DNA from: Callorhinus ursinus
Lineage: Eukaryota > Chordata > Mammalia > Carnivora > Otariidae
Reading direction: 5' to 3'
DNA length: 64,000 nt
Assembly (NCBI RefSeq): GCF_003265705.1
Contig: NW_020312968.1
Coordinates: 4,649,184 to 4,713,183, forward strand
The translations under genes were made by a program, and so were the position numbers. Below, piece after piece: positions 11,977 through 21,593 of the stretch (position 1 is its first letter; every line of letters starts with the position of its first letter). Under the pieces are notes generated by a model that had not been told where the DNA came from, did not search any database, and saw nothing but the letters and a program-made list of their open reading frames with translations.

Positions 11977-12428
11977 AGGCAATAGGTGTAGCTCACTGAA
12001 GGGTAGACCATGGGAAAACCTCCCAGAAACTGATAGAGGACTTTTAAAGGGAGAGCCAGGAGTCATGGTGTAATAGTGATTCTGATCATTCAAATAGAAT
12101 AGGCTGATACTATGTCTTCTTAATAATTTCAGAAAAGTTAAGGGACAAATGGTGAAACAAGGACAAGCTTTTAGAGACTGTCTGGGCAGAGAAGAGAGAC
12201 ATAGAAAGTGTCTTTCTTAAGAGGTCCCCAGACAAAGCACAAATCCATGGTTCTGGCAAGGCTTTCAGATGACTGCAGAGGCCTTTCGCCCTGAAAATTT
12301 GGTGGCATTCCTATCTTCATCACGGTAGGTAATTTAAACCAACAACAACAACCAAATCTATGAAATAAGTGTCAGGAAGCCCAAACGAACTCTGATTTTT
12401 CCTCCCGTGATTACTACTTTGATGCTTT

Positions 12429-12625
12429 TTTAAAATTTTTTTTAAAGATTTTATTTATTTATTTGAGAGAGAGTGAATGAGAGACAGAGAGCATGAGAGG
12501 GAGGAGGCTCAGAGGGAGAAGCAGACTCCCAGCTGAGCCAGATGCTGGACTCAATCCCGGGACTCCAGGATCATGACCTGAGCCAAAGGCAGTTGCTTAA
12601 CCAACTGAGCCACCCAGGCGCCCCC
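12429..12625 (-). mobile_element. Can-SINE, subtype A
   Basis: Antisense SINE. CTACTTTGATGCTTT is duplicated at 12,414-12,428 and 12,626-12,640. A short deletion in the middle (AGCTGAGCCAGATGCTGG) distinguishes it. Confidence 0.96.
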
Positions 12626-12640
12626 CTACTTTGATGCTTT

Positions 12641-13714
12641 CTTTGGAAGTAATAGCTATATAATTCTTCCCAAATGTTTTTGGGGGGTACATTTGTTTGG
12701 CTGGTACCTTAATCATGCATGAGTATGCTTATAGGGTAACTGGACCCTAGATTTTAGGATGGGAAAGCTTGGAATAATGTCAGTTCAAAGCATCTCTTTA
12801 ATTTGAAATGTTCCCCAAAGGCAGCAACAAAAAAGATTTAGAGCTTGTGGGATGGGAAGATAACTTTGTAAGGACTATTTTGTGTTCTTGGGAAGAAATC
12901 GTGACTCCTAGCAGTAGATAATCTATGATATATTTTGTAAACCAACTACCACTTGGAATTTACATAAAAATCCATTTTACTTTACTTTTTATTTCAAAAA
13001 AATTAATAATAGCAATAGAATTTTCATCCCAATTTTGAGAATAACTATGGGGAACATTAAAAAAATGTGCACACAAATATTACAATTGGCTCCTGGTTCC
13101 TGTGATTAACAATATAAGGAATCACAAAAAATACAAGGAAACCATTTATAGGAGTCATATCTCTAGTTTTATAGGGGAGAGTGTGCTTGTTATTTTAAGA
13201 CCAAGTGATGGTATACTTTGTCTAGATCTAGCTATTAGAAGAAAGAATACAAAGGCAAAACAAGCTAGTTCTGAGACAAAGACTGGACTCATAAAGAGCA
13301 GAATTAATAGAGGAATTCCAAGAATAAAAATTATAAATCCTAGAATAAGGATCATTAGTATATGGGAACTCTGTTAGTGAGCCAAGGAAGTCCCAAGTGG
13401 CCTTTTCCTTTTTCCATGAGATCCTTAGGTCAATAGCAGTTTGAGTCTGTGTGATATAAAATCAAGATATTTCACATAAAGAGTAAGAAATATTTTGTCT
13501 CCACAAACATATTCCTGGGGCAATCTAGTCTCTCAATTCGGGTTAGCAAAATCTGTCTCTCTTCCTGCCCACCTAGAATGTTAAATCTCTGTAAATCATT
13601 ATTTGCAAGTTAATAAGGTTTTCCAAAGTAAAGGGACTTCATGAAACTTGTCTAAGGAGAAACAAGACCAACTTCACTACAGGCAGTAGATTCAGTAGTT
13701 AATAGTTTTGGGGG
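12641..13714. other. intergenic, nothing recognised
   Basis: AT-rich sequence without a recognisable gene. Overlapping open frames near 13,102-13,377 on both strands look like chance. Confidence 0.5.
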
Positions 13715-13895
13715 GCTTTGTAGACTTGTTTCCAAATCAGGGCTTTCCCATCTAATAGCTGCATGACTTGGATAGAGTCACTTGAAGTCTTTATAGTGTT
13801 CTCATCTGTTTCTTTTAAAAGGATGGCAATGCTATTGTATTAAGTTATATGCAATTATATATGTGCAGTGTTTAGCATGGTATTGGTAGTTATAA
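13715..13895 (+). repeat. MIR remnant
   Basis: TAATAGCTGCATGACTTGGATAGAGTCACTTGAAG..CTCATCTGTTTC..GCAGTGTTTAGCATGG matches the MIR core order, sense. Confidence 0.65.
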
Positions 13896-14488
13896 ATTCA
13901 CTTATTTGTTTCACAAAGTGGTTATAGAAAAATCTTTATATGCCAGACACTGTACCAGATGTTGGGGATCTGGGCATGAACAAAACAAATATGCCTCCCA
14001 CCCTCAAAGGAGTTTTACCTCAAAGTAGGTAAAGCAGCTGATCAAAAGGCAAGCCAATATAATATATAAATATAAACTTCCAATGAAATACCTTCTCATT
14101 GTATAAGTATAATCCTCTCTACTTAGGCTTAGTAGATGAGTAGGTCCGCAGATTTCTGAGCCTGTATTTTCAAACATTCAATTGTTATGAAACCAACCTG
14201 AGAATAATGAGGGAGTAACTTCAATGACACACTAGGACAACTAAGGGATGCTTTCGTTAACCATTTTACCAAAAGCAGGAAAGGAAGTTTGGACTCTGTT
14301 CAGATAATAGAGTATGGAATTTCCTTCTTTCAATTCATTGTGTTTATCCACTGTATACTTCAGTGGAAGGTCAGCTTTGGAAATGGTATACAGGAATTCC
14401 ATGCTGGATCCCAAGGTATTTAAAAAAATAGTTTAATAGGCAAATTGAGAGCAGAAGAAAACAACTAAATATAGATAACTGCAGCTAA

Positions 14489-14678
14489 GGGACACCTGGG
14501 TGGCTCAGTGGGTTAAGTGTGTGCCTTTGGCTCAGGTCATGATCCCAAGGTCCTGGGATGGAGTCCCACATCTGGCTCCTTGCTCAGCAGAGGGCCAGCT
14601 TCCCCTCTGCCTGTTGCTCCCCCCTGCTTGTGCCCGCTTGCTCCCTGACAGATAAATAAAATCTCAAAAAAAAAAAAA
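14489..14678 (+). mobile_element. Can-SINE, diverged subtype B
   Basis: Sense SINE starting GGGACACCTGGGTGGCTCAG and ending GATAAATAAAATCTC with poly(A). No clear duplication was found. Confidence 0.93.
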
Positions 14679-14769
14679 CCCTGCGGATATAAAAATTGCT
14701 GACTGACGGCTTTTTCTTTTTGAAGAAGAAAACTGCTTGAAATCGAAGGATATTGCCTGTTAAATTATT

Positions 14770-14965
14770 TTTGAATCATAGAATGTTAGAACTAGAAGGA
14801 TCTTTTAAGAACAGTTGTCCAATTGTTTCATTTTATAGATCAGGACAAAGTCCAGGGAAGTTAAGTGATGTCCCTGAGGTCATATACCTACTCAAGTCAG
14901 TGTCAACATTATAACCCAGACCTCCTAAGCCAGATTCGATGTTTTGGCTCCTTGTCACTTGGACC
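14770..14965 (-). repeat. MIR- or L3-like remnant
   Basis: AGAATGTTAGAACTAGAAGGATCTTTTAAGA..TTTCATTTTATAGATCAGGACAAAGTCCAGGGAAGTTAAGTGATG follows an ancient mammalian repeat (L3/CR1-like or MIR antisense). Confidence 0.5.
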
Positions 14966-15882
14966 CAGTCAACCAGCGTTGACTACACTGTTGATTTGTG
15001 ACACGTAGATAGTCATTCTCGCAGTTACATAGATTAGCCCTCTAAAACCACCTCATTCCACTTTCCTGCATGCCTTCCTCTATTTTAGAGGTTAGAAAGC
15101 CAAAAAGCACATGCTCCACACTCCTTTGTAACTAAGATTCTAACTTGGAAGGCAGATGTGAGCATGAGTTGGGTGTGGCCGTGAATGGGGAAATTTGATC
15201 TTATGGCAGAAGCATTTGTTTTTGTTTTCAGGGTAATTGTAGCACAGGCTTTGTTATCTGTATTTGGTCCTTAACATTATAAGTGATGAATGATGGGCAG
15301 TAGTTGGATTAGTGTCCATTGAAACACTTTCCCTTGGAACAACAGGTATAGCATTATGTTATTTCTATATGACATTCAAGCTGGGTTGCCACATTTTCCT
15401 AAAAATTTTGTGTGCCAGCATTTTAATAAATCATTTTCTGCTTCAAATAGCTAGAATGGATTCTGTTGTGTGCAGCTAAGAAATCTGACTCGGGTTGAGT
15501 AGCTTCCAACAGAATCTTAGTGATAAAAGATAGTCCTTTAGCAGATTCATAATTGAGAAGAAAATTGAAATTAAGCAAATTAAGTCTGAAAGCCTGAGAC
15601 TAGGGCATTGATGATATACGTCCAGGTCTGAGTCTGACAGGCTTAGAACCAAGAGCTCTGATGTCCAAGGGTGGGAGAAGCTGATTGTTTCAGCTCAGGA
15701 AAATTCACCCTTCTTCTGTTTTTTCGTTCTACTCAGTCCCCCAAAGGATTGGATGATGCCCACCTGCATTGGTGAGAATGATCTTCTTTATTCAGGCTAC
15801 TGATTCATATGCTAATCTGTTATCGAGACACCCAGAAATAATGTTTTACCAGCCAACTGGTAAAACATTTTTTACCTCTCTC

Positions 15883-16054
15883 TTTTTTTAAAGATTTTAT
15901 TTATTTGACAGAGACACAGCAAAAGAGGGAACACAAGCAGGGGGAGTGGGAGAGGGAGAAACAGGCTTCCCGCGGAGCAGGGATCGATCCCAGGCTGGGA
16001 TCATGACCTGAGCTGAAGGCAGACGCTTAACGACTGAGCCACCCAGGCGCCCCC
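15883..16054 (-). mobile_element. Can-SINE with internal deletion
   Basis: Antisense SINE. The usual central stretch is shortened (GCAGGGATCGATCCCAGG joins directly), so it is about 25 bp shorter than its relatives. No clear duplication was found. Confidence 0.92.
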
Positions 16055-16682
16055 TAGCTGGACATCTCTTAACCAGTCAAGTTGACATATAAAATTAACC
16101 GTTACGGAAGTGCAATGTCAGGTAGTGCTAAGTGCTCTGAAGAAAAATAAAAATGGATAAGGGAGCTGGGGTGTACATTAAAAAAAAAATAAGATGTCTT
16201 CTAATAAAAAATAAATTGTGATATGTTCACCCAAGGACTACCTCATGGGACAAACGATAGCTCTATACAATGTGGATAAAACTTTGAAACATAGTATTGA
16301 GTAAAAAAAGCAAGAAATGATGCCATGAGAAAACAATCAGCCAAATCCAAAATATGGAATATTCTGCAGGTCAAAAGATCTAGCTTTCTCAAAAAAAAAG
16401 GCAAAAAAGGGCATGATAACAAGAAGAGAAGAGGGGAAGAAGCAACAATCAACAAGGTGAGGTGAGCTAAAACTAGATTACTAAACTTGAGAATTGGCGA
16501 AATGGGGTGAAGGATTATAATAATGTAATAGATTGCTTATGTAATTGTCTCTACTTTTATTTCAGTTTGAAAATTCCCATAATTCAAATTTTTTAAAATG
16601 AGAAAAGTAATTTGCTTAGAAACTTCTTCTGGGCTGAAAAGTAAAAATGTATCTATAAGAATAAAGTAGAAGTCACAGGTTT

Positions 16683-17515
16683 GGCAGAAGCCGCTGGGGT
16701 CTCGGCCGAATCTCGGATTTCTAGACCCTGAGCTGCTCTGCAAGTCACCATGCGGCGTGGAAGTCAGAGCCGCACCTCCCGCATGGCCCCTCCGGCCAGC
16801 CGGGTACCTCAGATGAGAGCGGCACCTAGACCAGCGCCAGCAGCTCAGCCTCCGGCAGCGGCTCCACCAGCTGCTGTTGGCTCACCTGCTGCTGCGCCCC
16901 GGCAGCCAGGGCTCATGGCCCAGGTGGCAACCACTGCAGCTGGCGTGGCTGTGGGCTCTGCTGTTGGGCACACGATAGGTCATGCCATCACTGGGGGCTT
17001 CAGTGGAGGAGGCAATGCTGAGCCTTCAAGGCCTGACATCACTTACCAGGAGCCTCAGGGAACCCAGCCAGCATACCAGGAGCAGCAGCAGTTTGGCCCA
17101 TGCCACTATGAGATGAAACAGTTTCTGGAGTGTGCCCAGAACCAGGGTGACCTGAAGCTTTGTGCAGGTTTCAGCGAGGTGCTGAAACAGTGCAGATTTG
17201 CAAATGGATTAGCCTAATCAAGAAGTTCAAATTGAAGATAAGGAAAATCATCTCTCATAACCAAGTTAATTTAGCATAAACATATAATTGATGGTGAATG
17301 GTGAATATATAAAGTGTAAAACCACCAGTTAAGCTTCTCCTTCATCATTAAATACAGCTTTCTTCAGAATTGGAATAAAAAAGGTTGTTCTTACTGTATG
17401 GAAGTTCATTGAGATGGTTTGAATTTGGGGTTGGGCAGATATTTGTGTGCCTCCTTAAATCACCTTTTGTGATGTTCTCATTTGTGAATTAGAATAAAGT
17501 GATTCCCCCCCCAAA
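16683..17515 (+). pseudogene. CHCHD2 retrocopy (processed, full length)
   Basis: This is an intronless cDNA copy of CHCHD2. It includes 67 bp of GC-rich 5' leader, an uninterrupted reading frame and about 300 bp of 3' UTR. Two AATAAA signals lie at 17,374 and 17,493. The poly(A) tail is reduced to a short C/A run. The flanking 13-bp duplication and absence of introns show it is a retrocopy, not the parent gene. Because the frame is open, 'retrogene' is as fair a label as 'pseudogene'. Nothing in the window proves it is transcribed. No CpG-island promoter is visible upstream, only AT-rich DNA. Confidence 0.93.
16750..17217 (+). CDS. CHCHD2-like protein, intact retrogene ORF (155 aa)
   Basis: The frame encodes a CHCHD2-type protein. 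The known parent is a twin-CX9C protein of the mitochondrial intermembrane space that also acts in the nucleus on an oxygen-responsive COX4I2 element and interacts with MICOS and complex IV. Visible parts are an Arg/Ala/Pro-rich N-terminus (residues 1-53), a small-residue hydrophobic helix (54-86, [20 protein letters not shown]) and a C-terminal CHCH domain. Its four cysteines, at 118, 128, 138 and 148, form two exact CX9C motifs. The length of 155 compares with about 151 in human CHCHD2; the extra residues lie just before the first cysteine. The start has a purine at -3 (CACCATGC). No stop or frameshift interrupts it. Expression and function are unknown. Confidence 0.8.
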   Translation: MRRGSQSRTSRMAPPASRVPQMRAAPRPAPAAQPPAAAPPAAVGSPAAAPRQPGLMAQVATTAAGVAVGSAVGHTIGHAITGGFSGGGNAEPSRPDITYQEPQGTQPAYQEQQQFGPCHYEMKQFLECAQNQGDLKLCAGFSEVLKQCRFANGLA

Positions 17516-17539
17516 AAGTCACAGGTTTATGTGTCATTA

Positions 17540-18545
17540 TAAAGACCTTTTGTTTTGAGATTATTTTAGGTTCATACACAGTTGTAAAAAATAATTCAGA
17601 CAGATTCCCTATACCCTTCACCGCAATGGCAATATCTTACATAACTATAGCACAATATTGCAATCAGGAAGTTGCCATTGATACAATCAATGGATCTTAT
17701 TCAAATTTATCAGTTTGGTATGTATTCATTTATGTATATATGGCATGTATATTAATTTCTTTTTTTTAAGATTTTATTTATTTATTTGACAGAGAGAGAC
17801 ACAGCGAGAGAGGGAACACAAGCAGGGGGAGTGGGAGAGGGAGAAGCAGGCTTCCTGCAGAGCAGGGAGCCCGATGCGGGGCTCGATCCCAGGATCCTGG
17901 GATGATGACCTGAGCCGAAGGCAGATGCTTAACGACTGAGCCACCCAGGCACCCCCATGTATATTAATTTCTATGCAATTTTATGAAAGTGTAGATTTGT
18001 GTGACTTCCACCATAGTCAAGATACAGTTCCATGACAAGATTCTCTTGTACTACCTTTTATAGCCACAGACACAACCCTTCTTCCCTACCACCCCCAAAC
18101 TCTGGCAGCCATTAACCTGTTCTCTATAATTTTGTCATTTCAACACAAAATATATAAATGGAATCATACAGTATCTGTAACCCTTTGAAATTTGTTCCCC
18201 ATCAACCATAATTCTTTTGAGATTCATTTAAGTTATTAAGTATAAAAATAAATCATTCCCTTTCTTATTATCAAGTAAGTATCCCATGGTATGGTTATGC
18301 CCCAGTTTGTTTAACCATTCATCTGCTAAAGGACATTTGGGTTGTTACTAAATTTTGGCCTTTACAAATAAAGTGACCATGAATTTTCATGTAAATTAGG
18401 TTTTTGTGTGAACACATTTTTTTCATTTCTCTGGGATAAATGTCCAAGAGTGCAATTACTGGGTGTAAGAAACTGCTATACTTTTTTCCACAGTGGCTGT
18501 CCCTTCTCACATTTCCATCGGCAATATATGTGTGTGAGCTGTAAC
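17540..18545 (-). repeat. L1M 3' end, antisense, with a nested SINE
   Basis: TTAGGTTCATACACAGTTG..TATAAATGGAATCATACAGTATCTG..CATTTGGGTTGTTACTAAATTTTGGCC..CCACAGTGGCTGTCCC is an old antisense L1 3' end. A SINE lies within it. Confidence 0.75.
17761..17955 (-). mobile_element. Can-SINE, subtype B
   Basis: Antisense SINE. CATGTATATTAATTTCT lies at 17,744-17,760 and 17,956-17,972, a perfect 17-bp duplication. Confidence 0.97.
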
Positions 18546-18789
18546 TGCTTAACTAACAGTTTTTCAAAATAACCGAAGAAAGAATGATGGTTTTTGGTTA
18601 TTAATTCCTAGAGATTAATTGACCTCTTTCTGATGAAAATGTTTCAGCCCAAATGACCCCATGGTTTGGGAAGATTTCTATAGGAGAAACTCATTGCAAA
18701 GAAGTTAGGTCAAGGAAGTCCTAAAAGTGTTTTAAAACAAGGCCAAAAATTTATCTTAAAGACACCTGAAAGGAAGAGAGAAAACCAAC

Positions 18790-19160
18790 ATTTAATGAGC
18801 AGATATACCAGGCATTTCCCATTCTTTATCTCGTTTATTCCTCCTGATGATCCTGTAAGAAGGGTTATATGTCCATTTTAGAAATAATGTAATCAAGGGG
18901 CGTCTGGGTGGCTCAGTGGGTTAAGCATCTGACTTTGGCTCAGGTCATGATCTTGGGGTCCTGGGATTGAGCCCCACATCAGGCTCCCTGCTCAGTGGGG
19001 AGTCTGCTTCTCCCTCTCCCACTGCCCATCCCCCTAGTGGTGTGCTTGCTCTGTCTCAAATAAATAAAATCTTTTTTTTAAATAATGTAATCGAAGTCTC
19101 AAATAACATTTGAAACAGTCACAGTTACCAAATGGCAAAGTGAGAATAAAAAACCCAACT
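18790..19160 (-). repeat. MIR, antisense, split by a SINE
   Basis: CCAGGCATTTCCCATTCTTTATCTCG..ATCCTGTAAGAAGGGTTATATGTCCATTTTAG before the SINE and AAGTCTCAAATAAC..ACAGTTACCAAATGGCAAAGTGAG after it follow the MIR antisense order. Confidence 0.6.
18897..19079 (+). mobile_element. Can-SINE, subtype B
   Basis: Sense SINE (GGGGCGTCTGGGTGGCTCAG). AAATAATGTAATCAA at 18,882-18,896 and AAATAATGTAATCGA at 19,080-19,094 form the duplication. Confidence 0.96.
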
Positions 19161-19164
19161 TCTA

Positions 19165-19425
19165 GCTGCCTTTAGCTCAGTGCCAGAAACATAGCAGGCA
19201 ATCAGCACATTTGTTGAAAGGAATGAATGAATAGATAAATGTCAGCTCTGCTATTTATGTACCCCATGGCAAGACTATTAATTTCTCTGAGACTGTGTCT
19301 TCATTTGTTAAAGGAAAATGATAATAACACCTCCTTCAGAGTCATGAACAAATAAGGTGATACAATAGGAAAAAAACAATTCGGAAAATGTAAAATGTTA
19401 AACAAATGTTAGCATAATATTCAGT
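19165..19425 (+). repeat. MIR remnants
   Basis: GCTCAGTGCCAGAAACATAGCAGGCAATCAGCACATTTGTTGAA is a MIR/L2-type tail. It is followed by a second MIR (TGGCAAGACTATTAATTTCTCTGAGACTGTGTCTTCATTTG). Confidence 0.6.
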
Positions 19426-19663
19426 CAGTGTTATAGCCAAATACGGGTAAAATACAGGCAGGGGACTTGGGTAGGTAAGCGTAGTGCCAGTAATGTACTG
19501 TGTCCCGTGGATCACTTAATTGCTGTTTCCCTAGTTTCCTCATCTGTGAAATCATAATTGAGATTAAGGTTGAGCACCTTAATGACACGGACCCTAAGAT
19601 TCTCACCAACTAATGAGACAGAACCAAAAAAGCCTCTCCATAAGAAATTAATTTGAAAATTTG

Positions 19664-19836
19664 GGGGCACCTGGGTGGCTCATTTAACCATCTGACTGGG
19701 GGCCTGATCTCAGGGTCCTGAGATCTAGCCCAGAGTCAGGTTCTGCTCTGATTGTGGAGCCTACTTGGGATTCTTTCTCTCCCCCTGCCTCTTCTCCACC
19801 ACCCCCGCTCTCTTTCTCTCTCTCTCAAAAAAAAAT
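19664..19836 (+). mobile_element. Can-SINE, old subtype
   Basis: Sense SINE starting GGGGGCACCTGGGTGGCTCA, with a diverged body (GGGCCTGATCTCAGGGTCCTGAGATC) and a TCTCTCTCAAAAAAAAA end. No duplication is visible. Confidence 0.9.
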
Positions 19837-20929
19837 GTTTATTATACTTCCCAGGATGATAAAAAGTATGTTGCTGATTATAATTATCCATGGCATTCTG
19901 GCCTATATCAATTAGGTCATCCAGAACTATATCAGTGCATCAAAATTATTATATATATAATTTGTGTATTGGTGTGTGCATTTACCAACAGTATTGGTAA
20001 CAGTTAATAACATGAGAATATATGCATAATTTACAAACAGTGGTCTCTAAGAAAAATCTGCACTGGATATAAAATGTGGAAGAGTGGGCAAGAAATTGAT
20101 ATTTTGTGTCTGTGTAGGGGATAAGGCTGCCTAGGGAGAAGGGTAAAGAAACTTCACATTTTTAACCTTTTGTACTTTCCTTTTGAATTTTGGACCATGT
20201 ATTACTGCATTACTGTTTTAAAAAAGACTTAAAATTTTATAAAAATCTTGTATAAAAATGGAACATTAACATAGAATAACCACTTTTAAAGCATTGCCTT
20301 TAAATTATTAATTTAAATTATGAAAATATGAAGCTAGTTCCTTTTCAGTATGTTTATATGTTTTTACAGAATCTTTGCTTCCTGGGAATGTTTAATTCTT
20401 CCGAATAAAGCAATCTTTTAGTAAGACTGATATGCAGAGTGGTACATAAAATTGAATAAAATGAGTTATTTCCTAAGAATAATAATAAATGTGGGTGAGG
20501 CACCTGTTTTAACTATGAGCTCAGAGACAAATGAGGCAGAAAGTGTATGTAGGTGAAGAAGAGGAAGAAGTCTGGCATTGCTAAGGGCCACCATTAGATG
20601 CAACTAGCGCCAATGCTGAGGCATTACAGCTCCTGTGCATTTTGGTGGTCTTCCAAAGCGCGGATACTAGAGAGAGTTTGGTTTTAACATCTTCTTCATC
20701 TGCTGCCATCACCAGTTGGGGCGGGATTAGGATTTTCGCAAACCCCTGAACACTGAAAAGATGATGGTGACTCTCCTCCCTATGTAATTAAAAATGGAAA
20801 TACATTTAGAAAATAAAGCTTAAATCGGGGTGAATGCAAGACCTTCCCTCTCGATTTTCTTAAATAAAAATTCCTAATAAGTTCATCAAAGCCGAACTTT
20901 TTTTCTGCCTTTCCCTTCTTTAGACTTAG
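19837..20929. other. intergenic upstream of CARNMT1
   Basis: AT-rich, with no gene or named repeat recognised. From about 20,640 the GC content begins to rise towards the CpG island. Confidence 0.5.
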
Positions 20930-21208
20930 TTCAACTGCCTGTTCCACAATCCAGCACTCGCAGGCTCTTAAACCCAGCCCACGCGGCTTCTCGCAGGTGC
21001 CAGCCCCACCCCACGAGGGATCTCCTCCTTCGCTCCTCCCACCTGACCCTTCGCCCCGCCCATTGGGCGCGTCGTCCTTACGGCAGCGCGCCGTCGCCGA
21101 AGGCCGGCAGCAAATGAGCGCAGGCGGCGGCGGCCCTCCGTCGTACCCTCGCAGGCGCATGCGCGCTCGTGCCGGGCGCTCCTGAAGACCTGGCGGAGCC
21201 CAGCGCGG

Positions 21209-21220
21209 ATGGAGGCCTGA
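21209..21220 (+). promoter_or_regulatory. candidate uORF 1 (3 codons)
   Basis: ATG GAG GCC TGA lies 138 bp upstream of the CARNMT1 start, in a favourable GCGGATGG context (G at +4). It counts only if transcription starts upstream of it. Confidence 0.4.
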
Positions 21221-21256
21221 GGGCGGCGGGGGCGGAGCGCACCGCGAGCTGGGGGC

Positions 21257-21280
21257 ATGTCCGCGGCGGGCGCCGTCTAG
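21257..21280 (+). promoter_or_regulatory. candidate uORF 2 (7 codons)
   Basis: An ATG at 21,257 opens a seven-codon frame closed by TAG at 21,278-21,280. It lies out of frame with the main start and 77 bp before it. Confidence 0.4.
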
Positions 21281-21357
21281 AGGAAGGCCGAGCAGCCGCC
21301 ACCACGCTCTCAGTCGCGGCGAGACGCAAGCGAGCCAGGCCTAGGGCCGCGGCGGCG

Positions 21358-21593
21358 ATGCAGCGACGGCGGCGCCCTCCGCCGCCAGCTTCTCAGCTGC
21401 CCGAGGGCTGCGGGGGAGGCGGCGGCGGCCGCGGCGGGAGCGAGGAGGTGGAAGTGCAGTTCTCCGCCGGGCGTTTGGCCTCGGCCGCGGCGGTTTCGGC
21501 GGCGGCGACGGCCGCGCGCAGCACGGAGGAGGAGGAGGAGCGGCTCGAGCGCGAGCACTTCTGGAAGATCATTAATGCCTTCCGCTACTACGG
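21358..21593 (+). CDS. CARNMT1: CARNMT1 exon 1
   Basis: Residues 1-79 (codon 79, Gly, is split). The start is chosen because [10 protein letters not shown] matches the family N-terminus and no in-frame upstream ATG exists, although the frame stays open upstream with a GTG at 21,169. GC-rich codons give Gly and Ala runs and an acidic cluster before [16 protein letters not shown]. The donor is G|GTAAGA. Confidence 0.95.

Larger units (their letters stand above)
16670..17528. repeat. 13-bp target-site duplication of the CHCHD2 retrocopy
   Basis: AAGTCACAGGTTT occurs at 16,670-16,682 and, without mismatch, at 17,516-17,528, directly outside the CHCHD2-derived insert. This is the length and position expected for L1-mediated retroposition. 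Confidence 0.93.
20940..21357 (+). promoter_or_regulatory. CARNMT1 CpG-island promoter and 5' leader
   Basis: GC content and CpG density rise sharply from about 20,950 and stay high to about 21,780, covering exon 1. Visible motifs are a GC box (CCCCGCCC, 21,054-21,061) abutting an inverted CCAAT (ATTGG, 21,062-21,066), and the palindrome GCGCATGCGC (21,155-21,164), which matches the NRF1 consensus. No TATA box is evident, as expected for a housekeeping-type island. The transcription start is not determinable by eye; 21,170-21,250 is a reasonable guess from the motif positions. Confidence 0.75.

Noticed and set aside
13102..13377. Overlapping 66-91 codon frames on both strands
   Set aside because: AT-rich low-information sequence without homology that I can recognise.
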